A stretch of DNA of 64,000 nucleotides from Silene latifolia (GCF_048544455.1 NC_133529.1:59280271-59344270); one strand, 5' to 3'; positions 24,130 through 34,769 are shown, counted from the stretch's first letter. Notes: generated by a model from the letters alone, not told the origin. A program made the numbers and translations.

Positions 24130-24711
24130 ATGTCGTCGTCTTCATCATCCGCAGTCGCACCTCCTCAGCAATCGGCAACCCGCTTTATCAACCCGATTAC
24201 TTGCATAATTCATAATCTCCCAGTCATACGCGATGCTGCTGGGAATCCAGCTTCTAAGTCTCTTAACCCATTGAGGGACATCCTCATTGAGAATGGGTTT
24301 TCAAATGTTAGGGTAATCTACTCGGCTTGGATTTCTGGTCGTGGGTTTCTTGGATATGCTCTGATCGTGTTTCGAGGGTATGGTCTTGACTATTTTCGCC
24401 AAGCAAAATAACTCGCTGCAAGGTATGCATCACGTGACCATCAAAAGGGCAAAAGTGACTATTATGGCGACGACCCTAAGGATCGTTATGTTCACGCTGG
24501 GCCTCACTTATGGGTTGCCACCGCTGAGGACGCTCATCTGATGAGAAGGGTCATTCCGTACAATTTTATTAATGTATCGAAATCATGGGAAGACGAAGAA
24601 GTGCCTCATTTTGATCCCCGTCTTGATGTCGATGTAGTACGCTTGATTTATAATCATGTTTATCCTCAGTATCCACCTCCTAGTCAAACTCCTGTTAGGG
24701 TGTTTGATTAA
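24130..24711 (+). pseudogene. XS-domain-like protein, copy 3 (one premature stop)
   Basis: The best preserved copy: 193 codons in one frame, broken only by TAA at 24409-24411. Order: Ser-rich leader, NPITCIIHNLPV, PLRDILIENGFSNVRVIYS, GRGFLGYALIVFRGYG, DYFRQAK-stop-LAARYASRD, a variable DYYGDDPKD loop, GPHLWVATAEDAHLM, VSKSWEDEE and a C-terminal IYNHVYPQYPPP. The GxLGYxLIVF strand followed by the GY...A helix and the LWVAT-ED element correspond to conserved parts of the XS domain (115-residue RNA-binding domain of SGS3). No zinc finger or coiled coil as in SGS3 is seen. If made, it would be a stand-alone XS-like protein. Alternative: an unrelated ferredoxin-like RNA-binding fold. Confidence 0.55.
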
Positions 24712-24924
24712 TGTACTAATTAGTTAGCTGTTTGTTTTTGTGGTTTTTCTATTTTTTATTGTGTTTCCTTTTTATCCCCTTATTGTAGTGTTTTTTTTTG
24801 GCGCCATTGTATAATACGTATGCTCGTTTTAATATATTGTTCTACTCTTTATTACATGCAAATGCTTATTAAAATAGATTTTAAATAACTTGCGAACGGA
24901 CAAATGAATGAAACAATAACATAT

Positions 24925-25050
24925 AATATAATGACTACGGTAGTGCATAAGAACCATGTTAGATCATAAACACCTCTAGAAATAAATGGAAATTGGAAGA
25001 TATTAAAAAGATAATTACAACGGTTCTTATAAGAACCGTGTTAAATTATG
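24925..25050. repeat. AACGGTT-type block 3 (internal, weak)
   Basis: A few variants (CTACGGTAGTGC, ACAACGGTTCTTATAAGAACCGTG at 25018-25041). The latter is an inverted pair around TTATAAG. It separates XS copy 3 from the GRF gene. Confidence 0.6.
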
Positions 25051-25080
25051 CAATTGCTGAATAACATTATTTTAAATAAC

Positions 25081-25112
25081 CTTCTCTCTCCCCCCCTCCT
25101 CCCCCCCCCCCC

Positions 25113-25193
<81 letters not shown>
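25081..25193. repeat. Poly-C tract and (CT)n microsatellite
   Basis: C-rich run at 25090-25114 followed by about 79 bp of pure CT repeats, 15 bp before the GRF gene ATG: a pyrimidine-rich leader. Confidence 0.95.
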
Positions 25194-25198
<5 letters not shown>

Positions 25199-25207
25199 AC
25201 TCAAATT

Positions 25208-25656
25208 ATGTCAAGTGGTAGCTCTTCTTCTTCCTCTATTTCAACGGGGACATGTAATTGCTCGATTCGGTAGCATTGCGGACTTCTTGGACTTTGCAAA
25301 ATCCGGGAAGAAAGTTTCTTACTTGCAAATTCTATAATCCCGAGACTAAAATGCGTGGATGCAATTACTTCAAGTGGGTTGATGAACCAATGACTGAGTG
25401 GCAGAGGAAGGTTATAAACAAGTTAGTGAATGAGAAAAAGAGCATGGATATCGAGATGACTCAAGTGAGAAGTATACTATATAAATTTGAAGAATCGAAG
25501 CGGGGAAATGACAGTCAAATATTGAAGGCAAAAGAAGAATGCAAGAAGTTAACCATGGATATCGTAGAACTCAAAAATAATGAGGCATGGCTTAAGTTAA
25601 TTGTAAAATTTCTTCTTCTAATTGTTATTTACCTAGTTTATTATGTATGGTGGTAG
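25208..25656 (+). pseudogene. GRF zinc-finger, coiled-coil, membrane-anchored small protein (frameshifted)
   Basis: Starts at ATG 25208 with a Ser-rich leader and TGTCNCSIR. A one-base shift near 25258 then continues as ALRTSWTLQNPGRKFLTC, ending with GCNYFKWVDEPM, the signature of the GRF zinc finger (a nucleic-acid-binding domain with three Cys and a His/Cys, named for conserved Gly-Arg-Phe). Next comes a charged coiled-coil segment (about residues 60-105 of the downstream frame) and a C-terminal hydrophobic helix (LIVKFLLLIVIYLVYYVWW). Small plant GRF-coil-membrane proteins of this design are common and often lie in transposons. Its position between AACGGTT blocks makes it one cassette of CACTA B. 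Confidence 0.7.
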
Positions 25657-25785
25657 TTTGTACTCTTTATGTGTAAACTTGTAATCCTTTAAATTAATGG
25701 AAATAAGCAAGATTTTCTAAGAAACATATTGTAATTAGCTGGCATATACCAAATGATGCTTTATTTCTTGGCGGTAAAATCAAAC

Positions 25786-26040
25786 ACAATGAAATATAAA
25801 ATAAAACGGTTATACCCAAACCGTTGTTCGGGACGATATCTGATTATAACGGTTGTTTGTTGTTATGTATATAAAAATGATGCTTTATTTCTTGGCGGGA
25901 AAATCAAACAACATGAAAATATTACAGACAACGGTTATTTGTAACCCGTTGTAGATAGTACGAATCAATTACAGTTTCAAACAAAACCGTAGTCTGTTTG
26001 GAAACAAAATACGACGATTTTTCTTATACCGTGTTTATTA
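25786..26040. repeat. AACGGTT/AACCGTT block 4 (internal)
   Basis: Variants AAACGGTTATAC, AACCGTTGTTC, TAACGGTTGTTTG, CAACGGTTATTTG and AACCCGTTG. A 55-bp direct repeat around AATGATGCTTTATTTCTTGGCGG occurs at 25752 and 25876. It separates the GRF gene from the TnpA-like gene. Confidence 0.75.
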
Positions 26041-26314
26041 CTTTCCAATAAACAAGGTCTTGCAAGTGTGGTATTATTCACACATATATACTCTGAGCTT
26101 CCCCTCCCCCACATAATATTCTCAAACATTGAGCTTCCCCTCAACCATCAGCCTACCCCATCGCCGTCGCAGTCATCGTCATCATCGCCATTGCCGCCGC
26201 CAGATCAATCCGAATTCTCCTCTTTAAAGAAGTAATAAACCCTCCTCTCTAGAGATTTGTTTTTTATTATAAATATGCATTGTTATTATTTGTTTATTAA
26301 TTTCTGCTTTAGAT

Positions 26315-27814
26315 ATGGCCCAAAAGCGGAAAAGAAAAGATGGAAATGCATCTGGCGACGACTCAGGTGATGAGAATAATTTGCAACACACTGCGGGTCG
26401 AATGCGCCACAGGGTTTCCCTAGAAGCAATAAATTCAAAGATACCTAATCCTTGACAATGGGATAAAGATACGGGGCTGCCATATGGTGAGTATGCCGGG
26501 TATTTTGCAAGTTGGATTGGTTGTCGTATAAGACAGTATCTGCCTCTCGGTACGCAGCGTATCAGTGAACTGAGTAAAATAGCGGAACACCATGCTAATA
26601 AACAGAATAAAGGTATGTATATACAATAATAAATGTTTTAGCTGAAATTAAGTTACTACTTGATATTTGTATTAGCCGAAACACTTTTACCAACTATGCT
26701 CATCATATATGCAGTTAGCATACGTTGTCCCCGAAAAGTATGATAAGTACCTAAAAAAAAGACAAGGGAAGCCCTCGGTTCTTGGAAGTTAAAGATTGCT
26801 GAGAAGCACTTGTTCAATAAGGAAACCAGGGAAATGAACAAGAACCCACCAACAAAGAAGTATCTGTATGTCAGTTAAGAACACTGGGATAGCTATATCG
26901 CTTATAAGCAGTCTGACAAGTTTAAGGTAACTTAATAATAATAAGTAAAGAAGTATACTTAGTTTAGTGTTTGGTCATGCTTACGTTTCTTGATACAATT
27001 TATTTGATGAAGGCTATGAGTGAGAGGAACAAAGCGAACATTTCAAAGAAAAAGACTGTCTTTTACGGCTCCCGAGGTGGTTATAGATTGATTAAGAAGA
27101 AACTTGTAAGTACATAATTCTTATAGTATTAGACTATTACGTGTTTTAGTTAGATGTTATATATGTTCATAGTAATCATACATATTTTGAGAGGATATCA
27201 ATGTGATGAATGAATTGTAGGCAAAGCTTGGAAAATTCAGTCGTCACGACGCTTGGATGGAAGGTCACACTCCTAAGAATGGAAAGACGCAAACTGAATA
27301 TGATAAGGACATCAAAGAGAAAATTGTAAGTTTGAATAAATATGTCACTCCTACCACTGGTAGTCGGAGTTATATAATTGTGAGCTGCTTAATGGTTTTA
27401 TGTGTATGTAGAGGATTTATGAGAAGGAGGTATAGGAAGGAAAATGGAAACCTAAAGGACGTGATGACATTCTTGCTAGGGCAATCGGCAAAGCAGAGCA
27501 TCCAGGTCATGTGAGAGGGGTATCGACGCATGTTGGTATCACTAAGTATTTTGGGAAAACTGCTCGAAGTGGTAATGATTCCAAGAAGGTAATCTATAAA
27601 TACTGTATTTGAACCAACGTAATTTATAACTATATATGCTGACATTAATTTCTACTACAACTACATAAAATAGCCAGGTTGATGATGAGAATGTTGGAAA
27701 TTGGGGAAAAGCCATCAGAAAAAGAGTTGGATATGGTTCAAGAAGCCATAAAGGAAGCAGAGGAGGAGGAGAAGGAGGAGGAGGAGGAGGAAAAAGAGAT
27801 AATAATATTTATGT

Positions 27815-27898
<84 letters not shown>

Positions 27899-29979
27899 GT
27901 GTTATATGATTTGGAAAATCAGTACGTGTTATATGGACAAGTGTTAATGTACAGAAGGAAGCCGAGGAGGACATGGCAAGGGAGAAGGAAATGGCAAAGG
28001 AGACTCAGGTGGGAGCCGAGGATCGATATCAGGCAGTTGAAGAGGAAGAGGAAGCCAGGAAGGCCGTGACACAGGAAGAGATTGAGGTAGTTGATGATCA
28101 GACGTTCTTCTCTACACCGAAATAGGTAATAGCCGCTAGTTTATAATTATTCATCTCAGTACATGTTTTTTACTTATGAAATTTATTAAAGGTAGTGAAT
28201 GTATGTGTACTAATTGATTAAAGCTGTCGTGAAGGGCGATTTCAAGGTGGCTTGTCGTCTGTTCTATTTACAGGGAAAACAGAAAGTTGTTGTTGCCAGG
28301 GGATACGTGTTCGCTTACGACCGGCTTCAACAAGCTAAGGTTCATGGTATACCTCTTCGTCACAATTGCAATAAAGTGGAAGTGTCCCAATTATATAAAG
28401 ACGAGTATAGGGAAGTAAAAGTACCATTTCCTAATGAGGAGATTACTTATTTGAAAGAAGCCCTGAACTCTTATGTGCAATGGCCTAACAACCTCATCAA
28501 TGTTGTCATCCCCGAGGTACCTATACGCAGACGTTAATTATTACTTGTTTTTAAATATATTAGGGTACGAATATTAACACATCGTAAGTACTTTAATCTT
28601 TACATTTGCAGAAGTTAAGCAAAGCCATGGCAGCAGCTAAAGCAATTACTACTACGTCAACGGAAGTTGTTGCAGTCAAGCCTGGTTATGATTCTTATCA
28701 TGAATCGTGTGAATATAAGAAAAAAATGAAAAATGCTTCGTTGATGGCTTTGCACAACCTGACTGTAAAGAAGTAACCTAGAGGGGATGTAGTCATTATT
28801 AACATTGAAGAGGAAATTATGGGCGCAGCTGATATAGCCGTACTAGACCCGAAGCAACTGGTGGAATTTGTCGACCTTGACAATTTAGATGCTGTTCACA
28901 TTTTGATTTGGATGAAGTAAGTTTTTTTAATAAAACTATTTAGTCATTTCCATTTACGAATAATGATGTTTGTTAAATTTATCAATTACAATAACATTTT
29001 TCGTTCCATGTGGCGTAATAGGTACCTGAATAATCAGATCGCTGAGTGGAAGTTCCCAATTCACGCCTACGGATTCTTGAGTCCTAAGGCGTTCTCTGTG
29101 CACAGAATTTCATACAAAGAATAAATCAATAGTATCGCTCATCGGTTGATGTCGTCCAAAAAACTATGGCTTGCCCCCTACAATGAGAATATGTATGTAT
29201 AGTACGTGATTATTGTAATGAATCACGGTTCTATAAATTTATTATTAACATGCTTAAATGCGTGTAAATGAACTAACAGTTCAATGTCCCAAATTGAATA
29301 GGAAGCATTGGGCGCTACTGGCAATCCAAGTGAAAACAAAAACAGTGTACTGGATTGACTCTCGCGAAAGCAAACCCTCTGACAGTTGTGTAAGGATGAT
29401 AACTGAGTAAGTTTACAACCTTCAATAATGTCATTTGTTATTGTATGACTTGAGACATATATATGCAAATAATAATGGCATGTGTGTATATTATGATTTA
29501 GTGTTTTTGAAGCAAAAAAAGATTATGTCCACTTGGGAAATATGAAAGCAACGTTGTTCCCAATTTTATCATGCCATTAATAAGTGTATTCTTAATAATT
29601 ATTCGTATCACTTAATTAATGTTTATGCGAGAGGCTGATTATCTAATTCAGCTGATTTGTGTGTGATTTATATAATAGTCTCCTAAAGCACCAGACGACA
29701 GACAATGCGCCTTTTACGTTTGCCAGTCCATGTGGGAGGTTATCAACAGAAAACTATCTACCATTCCGATACGGGTTAGTGTGATTTAAAAACTATTTCA
29801 GACGTAAATTGAAATCAATTCTGTATACTTCCATGTATTATATCTATATTGATTATGTATATTTTGAATTGTAGTTTCCACTAATACTCAACAAAGCCCC
29901 AAAATATTCGGCAGAGGACATCAACCAGATGAGAAATATGTGGGCCAGTTATGTTGTTTCATTAGCGGAGTCTCAATAG
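26315..29979 (+). pseudogene. TnpA-like (Ptta/En/Spm) gene with C-terminal Ulp1-type protease, multi-exon, broken
   Basis: Plausible exons with GT-AG ends: 26315-26612, 26715-26926, 27013-27105, 27221-27325, 27412-27588, a stretch from 27670 interrupted by an AT repeat, 27955-28126, 28224-28515, 28612-28917, 29022-29190, 29301-29406, 29502-29580, 29680-29774 and 29875-29979. The first half has the plant En/Spm transposase domain: YGEYAGYFASWIGC, NKANISKKKTVFYGSRGG and, most telling, KAEHPGHVRGVSTHVG. A Glu-rich coiled coil follows, then a segment like DUF8039 (28224-28515). The end is a C48 protease: HWALLAI (His), VYWIDS (Asp) and RQCAFYVC (Cys, with Ala where Gly is usual). Stops occur at about 26453, 26875, 27436 and 28774, with frameshifts such as the A-run at 26755. 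The product would have bound the AACGGTT repeats, by analogy with TnpA. Confidence 0.7.
27817..27896. repeat. (AT)n microsatellite in the TnpA-like gene
   Basis: About 80 bp of TA repeats splitting the Glu-rich coiled-coil coding stretch (27720-27800) from its continuation at 27955. It probably lies in or has expanded an intron. Confidence 0.95.
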
Positions 29980-30157
29980 TTTTTTCATGCTTTATTTATG
30001 AGTGTGTATATATAGATCCATTGTGTATTGGTTTCTTTTGTTTTCTCAATTGCAGTTGTGTTTTCGCTGTTGATCATCCTGTTTGTACTGTTTTTAAACT
30101 GGGTTTAATTGATCACGGGGTGTAATATTTTGATACATGATTGAATTTTTGCACTGT

Positions 30158-30262
30158 ACAGCTGCTGAAATGCTATTTTTCAACAGCAGCTGAAAAAATA
30201 GCATTTCAGCAGATTCTACAAACGCTGCTGAAAAAATAGCATTTTAGCAGCTGCTAGAACAG
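30158..30262. repeat. Palindromic CAGCAGCTG...GAAAAAATAGCATTT repeats
   Basis: The unit CTGCTGAAAAAATAGCATTT and its complement recur three to four times with CAGCTGCTG palindromes at the junctions. The stretch could fold into stem-loops. It lies 180 bp after the stop of the TnpA/Ulp1-like gene, so it may act as its 3' end; that is inference. Confidence 0.7.
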
Positions 30263-30287
30263 GCTAAAATCATTTAAAAAAAAATTA

Positions 30288-30845
30288 AAAACGATAACGG
30301 TTAAAAACAACCCGTTGCAAACAATTATTTGACAACAGTTTAATTTAGATAAATAACCGTTGACATATTTTCCCTCCCATTCAAACCGCCAAAAATATAA
30401 GATAACGTACGATAACCGTTGTCGAGTTCAAAACTTTTACAACGGTTAATTTAAGCAGAACCGTTGTCAAAATTTCATCAATAAAAGTAGATAACGGTTA
30501 TATACCGTTGTCAACAGATGAATATAACAACGGTTTTGCACGCAATAAAGCCGTTGTTAAATTTTGAAATTCAATTAAATAAGATAACGAAATGAACCGT
30601 GATCATATATAATAATTAACAACAGTCTTGGAACGATAAGACGTTGTCAATAGTAAACTACGACAACGGATTTGAAACCGTTCTTAAGATTTAATAACGG
30701 TTTCTTAAAAGATTTTATAACGGTTCTTGATGTTATATAACGGTCACGTGTTTTTTGTACAACCCTGGTATATATTTAACAACCGTCGTTGCAATAACGG
30801 TCCCATGTTTCTATTTAAAAACGGTAATTGCATTATTTGACCGTT
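30288..30845. repeat. Subterminal AACGGTT/AACCGTT block 5 (right end)
   Basis: At least twenty copies of AACGGTT, AACCGTT and close variants over 560 bp, ending about 25 bp before the terminal inverted repeat. Mirror of block 1. Confidence 0.85.
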
Positions 30846-30870
30846 ATTGAACGTCTTATTTGGCGTAGTG

Positions 30871-31536
30871 CGCGCCAGTGGGGGACCGCAGCCAATCCCT
30901 ACCTAAGCCCCGCTCATCAACGAGCGATAATCCTGTTCATTAATTTGAACATCCCCTCTTGTGGCGGGTTCGATAGAGGGCGAAACTAGGGCGTGAAGCC
31001 AGCCCCGCAAGTGACTCCACTCAGCCGAGGACGCACCTCTACGAAGTCCCCACCTAAAAACAATCACATAAATTCCAATTACCATATGCAAAACCCCTTT
31101 TTCCCCCAATTCCCAAATTAGAGTAAACCCTAAAAGATTAATCAATTGAACTAATGAAATCAAGGACTTACCGACACCAACGATACAATAAATGATGAAG
31201 AAGACTTGCTAACAATACATGCACTTGAGAGAGATTTGGAGAGGATTAGAGTTACGTTGAAATGTTTAGGTTTTGTGAAATGATTAGAAACTGTTAATCC
31301 ACGATTATAAAACTCTAACCCTTTCTAAATCAAACCGCAGAAATAACACCCGTCAAATCGGATACTCGGTCGAGTATAGAGTATACTTGGCCGAGTATCC
31401 TCTACTCGGTCGAGTATTCCCATACTCGGCCGAGTATTCCAGGGTAGGGAACTTTCCAGGAACACACGACACCCTTACTCGGCCGAGTAAGCCATATTCG
31501 GCCGAGTACAAACTTAGGAAAAATCGTATTATTACA
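30871..31536 (-). mobile_element. Gypsy B LTR, proximal part
   Basis: Continues the LTR broken at 21136, with the phrase GCCAGTGGGGGACCGCA shared with gypsy C (39274-39290 in reverse). It ends (5' end of the LTR on the minus strand) at TATTATTACA, 31536. It contains six or seven palindromic 14-mers of the type TACTCGGCCGAGTA / TACTCGGTCGAGTA between 31365 and 31510. The neighbouring sequence is the polypurine tract of the minus-strand element. Confidence 0.8.
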
Positions 31537-31552
31537 GTCTTCCCTCCTTAAA
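31537..31552 (-). other. Gypsy B polypurine tract
   Basis: On the minus strand TTTTTAAGGAGGGAAGAC runs directly into the LTR start TGTAATA. The same tract precedes the gypsy C 3' LTR at 38385-38401. Confidence 0.75.
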
Positions 31553-31805
31553 AAGAACTTCGTCCCCGAAGTTCACTCTATACACACAAAACATACCAAC
31601 AAGAGCCAAACAACTCCTACCATATAAAACAAACACCCAACAAAACACCCAAAAAAACACCCAACACAACCGACCAGACGAGACAAACATAGCTAAACCA
31701 ACACAAAACATCACTAAACCGACTTAAACTAACTCAAAAACAAACATGCGACCATCTCCTACCCCCCTAAAAAGACAATAGTTATGTCCCCGTAACCAAA
31801 CATAA

Positions 31806-31867
31806 CTAATCAAAAAGGGTGGGAAAACGCTCTCTCAAAGCCTCCTCGAGTTCCCATGTGGCCTCTT
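31806..31867 (-). pseudogene. Gypsy B polyprotein C-terminus (chromovirus-type integrase end)
   Basis: The last ~20 codons before the stop at 31806-31808 read EATWELEEALRERFPTLFD, typical of the end of the integrase/chromodomain region in plant chromovirus-type gypsy elements. The rest is cut off by the copia A insertion at 31868. Then follow 254 bp of 3' non-coding sequence with ACTTCGGGGACGAAGTTC, shared with gypsy C. Confidence 0.75.
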
Positions 31868-33119
31868 TGTTAGAGTAAGTGTCTTCAACAATAGTGCGAT
31901 CACATTAATAAATCTCATATAAGAATAGGTAAGGAATGATTCAATATATATAGTCAACTGATCAACATTAATCAGTAATGATTGGGTAACTAGAGTTTGA
32001 CATTACTGTCGTTTGACGATGGTGGTCAGTTGATTCCTTAAGGTCACACCTATAAGACAATTCCCTTAATAGATTAATTAATTAATTGTATAACGATACA
32101 AAATAATTAAATCCTTAAATAGAATAAATTTTATCAATGATTGAGAGTTATATATCTTATTGTAATTTCATTAATTAAGATTCAATTTAGTAATTAATAT
32201 GTTATATTACTAAAATTGACTAATGTTTATGAAACATTTGAGATAAGAGTAATTAGTTAGTTATAATTACAAGATGTTGTAGATTATATTAATTAGACTT
32301 AATGTGACCCATTTTATACACATGTAATTGTGAATTATTTGTTAATTTGTTAAATATGCATTAATATGTCTAATGACATGTTACATGTCACATGTCACAT
32401 GTCACAACATATTACAAATGACAAATTACAAAAATAAAATGGAGTCCATTTTAAGTGAAGGGGTCAGTTTCATGGGTAGTTTTAGGTTGTATGTAGTTGA
32501 TTGTTTTAATAAGCTAAACACAATCATTACACCTAATGCAACCTAAACCTAATCTAAAGTTTTGGTCAGACCAAAAGGAAAAATAAAAAGCTACAATTCC
32601 CTTCCCCATGACAACCTACCCAACCCCCCTCTCCACTTAATAAGAGCAAAACTTCTCTTATTTTCATAAATGTGTGCTCATGCTTAAGAAATCTCCGCCT
32701 CTCTCTTCCATAAAATGGTTTTATGTCCATAATTTGTTAAAACAATCTAATTTTAGATTCTTACTAGTGTAGTAAACAAAATAATATTAGATCCATCATT
32801 TAAGGTAACTAATATTGTTATCTAGTTAGTAATAATATTAGTATTAAGGGATTGTCTTGGGTGCATGACTAAGGAGGCATTCTACACTTGAATGCTTGAA
32901 GGTTCTTGGAGGATCATCCAAAAATGGCATTAACTCAAGATCTAGATTTGGAAGGAGTCCAAATCTAGTGCCCTAAATCCGTCACAAATGTATGTAAGAA
33001 AATCGTTTTCTCCTTATTTTTGATTAAAAACATCTTGCATGCAACTAGATCCACTAGTATATAAATTACGGATAATTTATAAAATGATTAGATGAGTTTA
33101 ATAGGGGTATTTGAACCCA
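31868..33119 (+). repeat. Copia A 5' LTR
   Basis: Starts TGTTAGAGTAAGTGTC, ends TTTGAACCCA, 1,252 bp. The words CAATAGTGCGATCACAT and GAGTTTGACATTACTGTCG are shared with the copia A 3' LTR (53151) and, in reverse, with both copia D LTRs, so A and D are related. Confidence 0.8.
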
Positions 33120-33122
33120 ATA

Positions 33123-33136
33123 ATTGGCATCAAGAG
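33123..33136 (+). other. Copia A primer-binding site
   Basis: TTGGCATCAAGAGC, close to the TTGGTATCAGAGC complement of initiator-Met tRNA used by most plant copia elements, 3 bp after the LTR. Confidence 0.6.
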
Positions 33137-34517
33137 CTTTGGTGTTGCATGCATATCATTTTATGGTTTTTATGAGTTAATTGATAACAAAATAAAAACT
33201 AAAATTTTTGATTTATAAGGATAAAGCCACGAAATTTGTTTACATGTAATATATTATGGTTCTAAAATATTTTTAGGTCATATTGATGATTTATGGATGA
33301 TTATTGCTTATTTTAATGATTTTTAGTGAAATAATTACACTTTATTGAGTAATATGAACTTTTATTTACAAAAAAATAGTTAAACTTCACCTCTGGCCAT
33401 GAAATTTTAGTATGACCTCAAATGCATATTTTGCATATTGTATGTAAAATTTTGGATTATTGTGATTAGTTTGCATGTTTTATGATTTTTATGTGATAAA
33501 AATACAATAAATGGAGGTTAAATGACTAAAAATAGTTAAACTTTGAAAAACGCCATAACATTTTAATATGATGTCACATGCATATTTTACAAATTGTATT
33601 TAAAATTTGAGATAAATGTGATTTATTATGCATGATTTATAATTTTAATGGTTAAAATGATATAAATAGTGACTATTTTTAGCAAAAATAGCTAAAATAA
33701 AATTTTTGGCATGAAATTTTTCTCTAATGTTATATATATGATATGGACATCAGATCTAAAGTTTTATGATTAATTATGATTGATTTGATATGTTTATTGA
33801 TTTTTATGTGATAAAGTCGATAAAAGGGCAACTTTATTAGTCATAAAAATTAATTCTAAATTTTTGGTTAAAATTTTGGCATTTCCAGGTTCTGGAAATT
33901 ATTTAAGAATGTTCAAAAATTTTATTTTGATTTTTCATAATTTTTATGTTTAATTTGGAATTAAATGGTAAAAGTTATGTTTTATACGATTTATTAATGA
34001 AGTAAATTATAAATATTTTGTGGGCAAATGTTATTGAGTTTTTGGAATCTTGGTAATATTCTAGTATATACAAAAATGTGATTTCGAATTTTTTCGAATT
34101 TTTAAGTATTGATTTGTGATTTTAATAAGTCATTATCACGCATTTTCATAGAATCGGATTATATACGATATAAGGTTTAAGTAGGGCGATTTGGCAGATT
34201 ATTTGGCATGTTAGTCACATATAATAATGCTGCATTTTTATTGATGAATGTCATATTTTATTTATGTAATTTTGAATTATGTAATTTATCTTAGTATGGC
34301 CTTAGTTTTAATCGGTATTACCCGTAATGTAAGGGATTACCGATTCGGTTGTAATTTTAATGTGATCTCGTATCACTTTTATTTTTACTAGATTTTATTT
34401 TACAAATGTATAATTAAATTGCAATGTATTTTATTATTATTTGTAATTCCGGAGTTCCTTCAAGAAGGTGCCAATCAGAAAGGCGTTCCGATCAAGACAG
34501 AGTCCTTGGGAAGCGTG
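33137..34517 (+). other. Copia A 5' internal non-coding region
   Basis: About 1.4 kb of very AT-rich DNA with repeated AAATTTTGG/ATTTTTATG phrases and no open frame. It corresponds in reverse to copia D 47,500-48,920. Confidence 0.5.
34513..34517. repeat. GCGTG flanking repeat, left of the gypsy C insertion
   Basis: GCGTG here and at 39806-39810. The copia A sequence continues across it when the intervening DNA is removed. Confidence 0.55.
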
Positions 34518-34769
34518 TATAACAACGCGACCCACCACGTCGTAACACTACCTCAATAAGATGAGATGTGTACCTTTGGGCTTATTATTTGTCCTCACTT
34601 AAGCCCAAAAGCACAAGTCCTTGTTACTAAGTGGTGGGTAGAATCCTTTATAAACATATCATAAACTCCTTACTTTCCCGATGTGGGACAAATCTCCTCT
34701 CAAACACTTAGGGTATTAAAAACTCCCCCACTTAAATAACACAACGTCCTCGTTGTGCCCAGAGGCTGA

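Larger units (their letters stand above)
21137..30870 (+). mobile_element. CACTA (En/Spm) element B, complete, 9,734 bp, multi-gene
   Basis: Ends are CACTACGCCAAAT at 21137 and its inverse ATTTGGCGTAGTG ending at 30870, with 3-bp duplication CGC. Inside, left to right, are AACGGTT repeat blocks, XS-like copy 1 (+), XS-like copy 2 (-), repeats, XS-like copy 3 (+), repeats, a GRF zinc-finger/membrane gene (+), repeats, a TnpA-like plus Ulp1-like multi-exon gene (+) and a final repeat block. I find no TnpD-type (tnp2) DDE transposase, so the element depends on another copy for movement. All its genes carry lesions. It is inserted in the LTR of gypsy B. Confidence 0.9.
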
